DNA of 64,000 nucleotides from Molossus alvarezi (taxonomy: Eukaryota > Chordata > Mammalia > Chiroptera > Molossidae). The notes under the pieces were generated by a model. It was given only the letters and a program-made list of their open reading frames with translations. It did no database searches and was not told the origin of the DNA. Both the position numbers and the translations under genes were made by a program. Shown one piece after another: positions 57,263-64,000 of this stretch. Location: assembly GCA_037176705.1 (NCBI GenBank), contig CM073890.1, positions 94,664,591 to 94,728,590 of the forward strand, written 5' to 3'. Numbering within the stretch: the stretch's first letter is position 1; the number at the start of each line of letters is the position of its first letter.

Positions 57263-58395
57263 AGCCTATCTAGAAAGTCTTGCTTTCATTTTTAAATTCT
57301 TTCATCCTTGTCTTAACAACTACCGTGTCAATATGCCACATTGAAACTGTTTCTGACATGGGGAAAGTGCTCTCCCCTAGTAGCTCTCCTGGCTACCCCT
57401 ATGCCTATATTGTTCTGTTCTGGGGCCAGACTTCTCTCTGTCCACACATGTTTTGATTGATTGCTGAAGAAATCAGTGAAATCAAAGAGGTGGGGGTATC
57501 AATACATCATGTGATCAGGCAAGAAACACCCGGGCAGCAGGTGGGTATCCTGCCTGTATTCAGCCCTCTTCCTGGGCTCTTCACTTCTCTCCAAGCCTAT
57601 TGAATCATCCTCCCCACAGGTCCTTCTTTCCCAAGTTACTTCATTAGCAGAAAGAGCTTATTTTCTTGTCGTACTCATTCCTTGGCCCTGCTCAGAGAAG
57701 AGGAAACCTAATTACTTCTGGCTCAGTGCACACAGTAGAGTGATACCTAGAAATCAAAGCCTTCTTAGAGCTCCAGGTCAAGAGGACAGATACAAATATA
57801 TCCAGTTAATTTTACAACTAAACCAAACATAACAGTTATCAAATATGATTTCCATGCTTTTGGGGTCTAATATCATGGAATGAGATAACTACAGGCAGAA
57901 CTGGAAGAATGCTTCAGTGCAGGTGATTGACACTCAGGTGACTGGCACTCAGGGGCACCAAGGACCCAGAATCATTCAGCCCACCCTGACTCTCTCAACT
58001 CTCCTTTTCTTGTTCCACTTACAACCAAAAGAAGTAGAAATAGTTGTTTCCCCGTGAGGAGAGGCTCTCATTTGGAAAGCCAGTTGGGACCAGACAAGAT
58101 GGTGTGGACCCAGCTTGTTTAGTGCTCTCAGCTCCTCCTCTCTGCTCCTTCAGCCCTGACATTTCAGTTGACTCACACCGTCTTCCTCCTTCCAGCCTCC
58201 TCTCAGGGAAGGGTCTGGTAGCGGGGGATGTCAGTCATGTGTACTTGAGCATGAACTGAAGTCCTTGGTTAACTTTAGTTTCTAAGGACAAGAGATTAGG
58301 TCTGAGTTGGAAACCTCAGAACTTGGTAGTGTGTGCCAGTGGAAGTGTGGGTGGTTTCATTTGACTGGGACCACGTTTATCCCAATCCCTAAAGC
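57263..58395. other. Intergenic, nothing recognised
   Basis: Homology to mtDNA fades after the ND3 end. I see no repeat or gene that I can name here. Confidence 0.5.
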
Positions 58396-58555
58396 ACCTC
58401 AAGCAGAAATTCTCATTGTGTGGTCCCTGGATTGGCCATAGACACATAGTCTGGGAACTTCTTGTAATGCTCACATCTCACTCACATCAGATCCACTGAC
58501 TCAGAAATATGGAGAGGGAGAGGCAGTGTGGGTGTCAGGAGTGAGTGTCTCTGAA
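58396..58555 (-). mobile_element. MER5A-like DNA transposon fragment
   Basis: 'gaaattctcattgtgtggtccctgg', 'tctgggaacttcttgtaatgctcacatctca' and 'catcagatccactgactcagaaatatgg' follow the MER5A pattern on the strand opposite to the copy at 34598. Confidence 0.6.
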
Positions 58556-58888
58556 ATATGCTAACCCGGAATGCAGATTATTTCTAACTAAAATCAATTA
58601 AAGCCCAACAAATTCAGGCAGAATTTTTTTTTTAATTAAAAAAATTTTTTTAAACTCCCCTTTTTCTTCATAAAGACATTCAGATTTAAAAAAAATAGCT
58701 TCTAAAAGGGAACCTTAGCATAATCACCTTAAGTCTATTTGCCTTAATATTAGACAGGAAGGATCTAAGAAGACGCCTGTTAGCTGGATTTGCCCTGGTT
58801 CCCAATGTTTCTGAGTTGCCTAGCAGGAATTTGCAAATTGCCCATTTTTACTTTTGAAATCTAAGAACCCCCATTCTCCCCTTTTTTC

Positions 58889-58892
58889 CTTT

Positions 58893-58940
<48 letters not shown>

Positions 58941-58961
58941 AAAGCAATATATATATTGCTT
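58889..58961. repeat. (TA)20 perfect palindrome plus a second adjoining palindrome
   Basis: CTTTGAGA, (TA)20, TCTCAAAG at 58889-58944 is a perfect 56-bp inverted repeat. AAGCAATATATATATTGCTT at 58942-58961 is a second perfect 20-bp palindrome overlapping its edge. Such tracts tend to extrude cruciforms and change in length. Confidence 0.9.
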
Positions 58962-59621
58962 CATTGTCTTTGGAATTTTCGTGCTTATGTGAATTCCCCG
59001 CGTATGTATTAAAAGTTTATTTACTCGTGTTAGTCCGCTGTATGAATTTAAATGACTCGTCTAGCTAGAAGAACGAAAAAGGTTAGGGAAGGGTTTTCCT
59101 GGCTCTGACAGCAGCATGCAGATCATCCTCAGGTCTGAGAACCGCTACTCCGGGAACCACCACCCAAGCAAGGCAGGCCGTGGCTGAGACATCTGAACAA
59201 AGCACAGGGCTAGTACCAGGGATTTATATTTGCAGTTATGGGGGAGCTGGGATTAATTTTTGTGATGAATATTACTCTGTAATGGTATTTTATGCAACTA
59301 GGAGAATAAGACTTGCTAATGGAATTAAGAACACACACAAGGAAAAGGTTTATCTATCCATGAGCCTGAATTTGCATTCACACAATGAATAGGCTAATTG
59401 CAACTCTGATCCGTTCAAGGCTTTGTTATTCCCTTTTCAACCAGTATTATCTTTTTGTCCTTGGAAGTAATGAAACTGTATTTCTTTTAAAATGCTCTCA
59501 GACCCACCAGACTAACATTTGTCCTCAAGTAGGGAACACTTGCAGGATTTTATGATTTTGAAAATCCTGGAATCTAGCATCGGAGAACAGAAGCCTCCGA
59601 TAACAAGGAAAGGAAGGAGAG

Positions 59622-59718
59622 ACGAGGGGAAGATGACAGCACAAAAGGCATAATGTAGGGAGAGAAACCCACGAGGGGAAGATGACAGCACAAAAGGCAT
59701 AATGTAGGAGAGAAACCC
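59622..59718. repeat. Two-unit 49-bp tandem repeat
   Basis: The unit beginning ACGAGGGGAAGATGACAGCA occurs at 59622-59670 (49 bp) and 59671-59718 (48 bp). The second copy lacks one G but is otherwise identical. The minus-strand ORFs across it repeat the same residues only because of the duplication. Confidence 0.9.
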
Positions 59719-59959
59719 ACGTGGAGGAGAGGATGAGGGAAAGGCTGAGTCATTGGCAGTGGAGAAAAATACAACATGTCTCAATTTCTAAAATTTTCAA
59801 TGAATAGACATTTACATGACTGTTTACATGTTTTACATATTAAAATCAAAATGCCGAACAAATCCGCGAGACGTGGGATGAGAGGAGGAAGGAGAAGAGC
59901 GTAGGACGTGGTGGACAGACACTGTTGACACCCAGAGTAGAAGTGTTGCCGGTGGAAAT

Positions 59960-60520
59960 AGGACTCCTCCATTTCAGGGACCCATGCATGCGAGGATGAG
60001 GTGAATGATAAGATTTATTGGAGTAGAAATATGGGATCTCATCCACGACTGAAACTGGACCATGAATGGGTCCGGGCCACCTGTCACTACTTGAGCCAAT
60101 TAAGCGGAGACAAGGTTGAATGGTATATGAGCATTTATTCCAATGTTGCCAACAGTATGGGGAGCAGTGGGTCATCCCATAAAATCTGCTCTGCCCCCCG
60201 ACACCCCGCCAGCTGCTTTTAAAGGGTAAAGAAACAGTGACAGCACGTGGGGAGGAATGTGGACTGGAAGGGGGGATTGTAATAGGTTAGGGCAAGGTGG
60301 AGGAATTGGGGGGGGGCTACAGGAGCTGGTTGCTAGTGAGTCACCCTACACAGGTCCAGGATCCAGCTTTCAGAAAGATAATCAGGTTGTTAATTTCCAT
60401 GATGTCAGGTGGTTCCCTTTGTCCTCAGATTTGGAGGATGGACAGCATCCTGAGTAAGCTCCCGAGATGCACACCCCCAGCCGTGTCAAAGTGGGCTCTT
60501 TTTTAATCAGAACAAAGCAA
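59960..60520 (-). mobile_element. Possible LTR (antisense)
   Basis: The minus strand has AATAAA-containing segments ('ggaataaatgctcatatacc', 'ccaataaatcttatc') and a CT-rich upstream part, as in retroviral LTRs. No paired copy or coding region was established, so the call is tentative. Confidence 0.3.
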
Positions 60521-61560
60521 GCATGATTCACATTGCAAAGAATGATTAACATTTCTTATACCTATGGCTAGCATTACACTGTGACTCGTTCTCTATTCTA
60601 TTATTCTCTCCTGCCCCTTTCACGACCAGGTGGCTCAGCTCCACCCTGCCCTGGAAGAAGTCTAGTCTTGTCTTCACCAAGCCCAGAAGAAGGGCCCGGG
60701 TCTAGAGATGCTGTGCCATTGGCCCAGCACGAACAGGGCCAAGCGTTTGTAGTTCCGTTCAGTCCCTGCCAAAGCTCAGTCCAGCTCAGTCTCTGTCTGT
60801 CTGGCTAGCTTAGTCTCTCTCCCGTCTGCGCTCTGCCACCAGGCCTGCACTTGGAGCCTCAGGGCTGTTACACAGAGACCACACCCCTAACTAAGGGTGA
60901 ATGCGTGCCACCGAGCCCTGCCTTTGGTAAGCTTTGATTATATTGTCTTGGTTTTGGGAAGGGGTAAGCTTTCTTCCAAACTAACCAATCTCTTTCCTGG
61001 ATCTCTGCAGGCCTGTTCTGGGCCCTCCCCCTATCCAATCCTTTCCTGGACCTTCGGGGGTTTCATACCCTCATTCAATCTGATCTTTTTCTCAGGCTAA
61101 GACACCTCCCATCTTGACTTCTGCTGTGCATATCTCAGCAGAGGAATATCCCCTTTCCTGGTTCTCTCTCTCCCAGTAATTAGCTAATCTAGGGAAGGGA
61201 TGGTAGTTCCCTGGGGAGATTGGAAAGCCAGTTCTTCCTCCCTGCACGGGGAACAGAAAGAAGTCAATCCCCTTGGTGGGGATTCAACCATCCCCTGGGG
61301 TCTCTGAAGCTGTACCTTTCAGACTTGAGCCTGATTAAGTATAACTTCCAGACCCAATCAGCCCAGCCAGTCTAGCTCCCGTCTCTTTTGCTAACTCCTA
61401 GCTGCCTGTGTTAACAGAACTTAGCTGCTCCAGCACTTCAGTTTACAAAACACTTATTTCTTCCTCACAGTACTATAATGGAGACAGGGGTTGACGATAT
61501 CAACTCGATTGTATAGAGAAGGAAACTGAGATGATGACCAGCAATGTATCAGGTACTCAG
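60521..61560. other. Intergenic, GC-moderate, nothing recognised
   Basis: I see no exon or nameable repeat. Pyrimidine-rich stretches with CCCTG-type words could be LTR- or ERV-derived. A weak antisense MIR-like piece lies near 61465-61560. Confidence 0.4.
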
Positions 61561-62110
61561 TAAGAGATGGAATACTCGTGTGGAGATAAATGGAGACTGA
61601 CCAAATGAGAGGAAGCAGAGGGTATTTATTCCACTTGTTATAACAAGGCAGTCAGCTATTGTCATTTGTGTTTTGGCAGATACCCAAAGGCTGGCAGAAG
61701 GGTGGGAAAGCTTTATAGTGCAAGGCTTCAGGTATGCCTCATTGGAGGCTGTTGGCATGGGGGAGCTATAGTTGGGCTCCAATGTGATTGGTCAGGGGTG
61801 CGTATCTGGCCTTCTCTAATTGGTCCTAAATTGGAAGCTGGGAAGCTGTCAGTTATTAATCAAGTCCTGGTCCTTTGGGCCTGATTGTTACAGGGGTTTT
61901 TGTATGGTTTCCTGGGTTTTACTAGAGATAATGTCTGACTTCCTACAAGTCTGACTTAGACAGCTGCTTGGCCTCCTGGCCTGGCTAATGTAGACAATGG
62001 ATCGTTTTCCTGGGTTGGTTGCCACAGCCTGTGGGTCAGAGTTCTATTTTATATATCGTCTGGCTGTTGTCTGGCTGCATATTTATCTCTCATTGCTGAG
62101 TCCTTTTAGT
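61561..62110 (-). mobile_element. Possible second LTR-like segment (antisense)
   Basis: It includes a reversed 'gtggaataaataccctctgc' and CCAAT-type words ('ccaatgtgattggtcagggg', 'ctctaattggtcc') with the spacing expected of an LTR promoter read on the minus strand. It is separated by 1.5 kb from the other LTR-like segment and no sequence identity beyond short words was seen. Confidence 0.3.
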
Positions 62111-64000
62111 AAAAACAAAACCGAATTATGTCCTCTGTTTGCTATCTTGCCCAAGCCTGTTCTGGAGAGTTTTGGAGAAGGCTGTGTCTGGGGTATACAG
62201 ATTTTGAGAGCTCCAGCTAGTTCCACATTAGCATTTTAGTGAAGTTAGTGTGGGAGATTTCCTCCCCCCACTTGAATGCCAAGCCTATGCCTGGATTATG
62301 GTGCAAGGAATGAACAACTTTTGCTCCCATTTGCATGACAGAAGAAGGCAACCTCAGTGAAGAGAGAAATCTGTCTTCTAATTAGCTGCTTGAGCTCCAG
62401 GGTTTGAGTTTGCTATGCAAACAGGGGACTGCAGAAGGCTGTGGGGTGACGGGCTGCCCCTCAAAGCATCCTGGATGGCAGCCTCCTTACATTCATCTTG
62501 AGAAGGCAAGTCAGGTGCAGACAACCCCTTAGCTCGCAGTGCAGAGGCCCCTGGCTTTTGTAATCCCCTTATATCCAACAACCTCCTAAACTACAGCAGA
62601 ACTAGAAAGCCCCCAAATACCCGGAAGCTTATCACGTATAAAAGGTGGCTGGAACCCAGGCACGGGGCTCAGCCTTTGGAGGTGACTTTCCTGGAACAGC
62701 ACCAGTGTGCATTAAGCAGTCATTTTCCAATCCTCCGAGTGCGTGCAGTCTGTTTCTTCCCACCAACCAAATTTCTGCCCCAACCTAGCTCTTCTCTCCT
62801 GACAACTGAGAGGGATTGCTGATGCAACAAGTAGCAGGGAACTGGAATAGCTACAATCCTGAAACCTCATAGGGAAAATCTTCCCTTTCCAAATGCTAGG
62901 AAATAAAGAGACCTTGAAGTCACTGGCCGGGCCGCCTGGGGCTGTTCCTAGTGTGCAGGGGGAAGAGAGAGGAAGGAGAGGGAGATTTTTGCAGAGGAGC
63001 TGGTACTTTGGTCTGAAGCCAGCTCCCTGACCTTGTGGCATTGGCAGTTGCTAATGTGTGATTTAAGGGAGGCCCCAGTGATCTGACACAGTACCCCAAA
63101 TGTCAGCAATTTGAATAGCCATTGCCCTCTTCTGACCTGACGCTTGCTTTACTAATACCTCTGAATTACTATAGAGCACACATTTATGCTCTGCTGAAGT
63201 TTCAGAGGAGAGTGTCCAAAGCAAGGTAGTTGATGAGCTGACCAGTGGGGCTCTTGCGTAGATGTAATCCAGAACTGAAGTTTTAGGACCTGAAAGAGGT
63301 TTTCTCTAAAAGCCCCACACACCCTGAGGCCAATCTGAGCTCTGGGCTTTCCAGAGCTTTTCTCCTTGCTCACACTAGCCTCCTTTCTATCCTCAGCTGT
63401 GCCAAGATCTTCCGTACACAGGGCATCCCAGCCTGCGGTTCCCTCTGACTCCAGCACTTGGTGCCTTCTTCACTTGGCCGGACCCTACTCATCATTCATG
63501 GGCTTCCCTGTGCATGCTCCGCCTCAGTCTGGGTATCTTCCATGCTTTTCACTCTTCTGGGGTGCTGTGTTTTCCCTTTGAAACGCTTGTGTAGGGGAGA
63601 CATAGTTTTACTAGACCCTCTTGGGATTCCTGGCTGGGTCTGAAAAGGAAACTAACAGAGAAAAACGTGCAAATGTAGGTTTTCTGTGACACAGGAGCCT
63701 TCATGAAGAATTGAAGACCCAAAGAACTGGTTACGCCTGGGTGTTTTTGTGCTGTGTTTGATGAAGCGTGGAAAGTCATGGAAAGAGGGGCTAAGACAAA
63801 AGTGAGCCCAGCGGAGGGACCTGGGAAAACAGAGCGAGGCGATATTTCAGATTCCTCTCTGCCCCAGGGCCAGTGAAGTGGAAAGAACACCCCTTTCCTC
63901 AGGTGTAGGGAGGGCACCTCTCATATAAGGGTTTTGTGACCTGCTGCAGGGGAAAGTCAAAAAGTTCTTCCCACATATGCCATTTTCTCAGATTTCTTCT
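62111..64000. other. Intergenic, nothing recognised
   Basis: No exon, RNA gene or repeat was recognised up to the window end. Several short ORFs lack any recognisable content. Confidence 0.5.

Noticed and set aside
58889..58944. Hairpin as a transcription terminator
   Set aside because: This is a mammalian genome; a TA-rich palindrome is a microsatellite structure, not a bacterial terminator.
59512..60175. Minus-strand ORFs with repeated RGFLS..YIMPFVLSS residues
   Set aside because: The repetition comes from the 49-bp tandem duplication; no start context or homology.
62111..64000. Possible exon of the neighbouring gene (MME) or another gene
   Set aside because: No splice-flanked frame with recognisable residues was found; short ORFs are at chance level.
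1..64000. CRISPR arrays, operons, phage or toxin systems
   Set aside because: The window is eukaryotic; no spaced direct repeats of CRISPR type or polycistronic layout exist.

Overview
This is a vertebrate nuclear genome window, almost certainly from a bat. It has large AT-rich introns, GT-AG splice sites and layers of mammalian repeats (MIR, L2, MER5-like, MaLR-type LTRs, L1). It also holds about fifteen copies of a tRNA-derived SINE with the diagnostic form of the bat Ves family (GGCTCAG..GTTGAGC / GGTTAGAGC heads, a CATCGATGTTTCTCTC core and a TC-rich tail). Ves elements point to a yangochiropteran, probably vespertilionoid, bat. There are no bacterial features.

Positions 1-24268 (+ strand) hold the 3' part of one protein-coding gene, PLCH1 (phospholipase C eta-1). 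Ten coding exons join in frame (3336 nt, 1111 codons plus stop). They run from the acidic X-Y linker through the catalytic Y half-barrel and the C2 domain into the long eta-type C-terminal tail, which is mostly encoded by one 2-kb last exon ending at 22957. The N-terminal PH, EF-hand and X-domain exons lie upstream of the window. A 3'UTR of about 1.3 kb probably follows. The introns carry Ves SINEs, mostly antisense to the gene, several old L1 pieces and one younger 5'-truncated L1 in sense orientation.

Positions 24.3-64 kb show no convincing host gene. In order they hold: an L2 copy (25.2-25.8 kb), a degraded antisense L1 of 4-5 kb (26.5-31.4 kb), an ancient antisense ERV-like block with matching end segments (31.5-36.5 kb) invaded by Ves and MER5A copies, scattered Ves/MIR/L1 fragments (37.8-41 kb), three copies of one TG..CA LTR-like family (41.3, 44.4 and 53.0 kb), and an MLT1-type LTR split by a young Ves (46.5-47.1 kb).

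The most striking object is a nuclear mitochondrial insertion (NUMT) at about 53.42-57.26 kb. It is collinear with mtDNA from the 3' part of COX1 through tRNA-Ser, tRNA-Asp, COX2, tRNA-Lys, ATP8, ATP6, COX3, tRNA-Gly and ND3. Two Ves SINEs and one L1 later interrupted it. Past 58 kb there are a 56-bp perfect (TA)20-centred palindrome, a two-unit 49-bp tandem repeat and two LTR-like segments. Known mammalian synteny places MME beyond the 3' side of PLCH1, but no MME exon was seen here.
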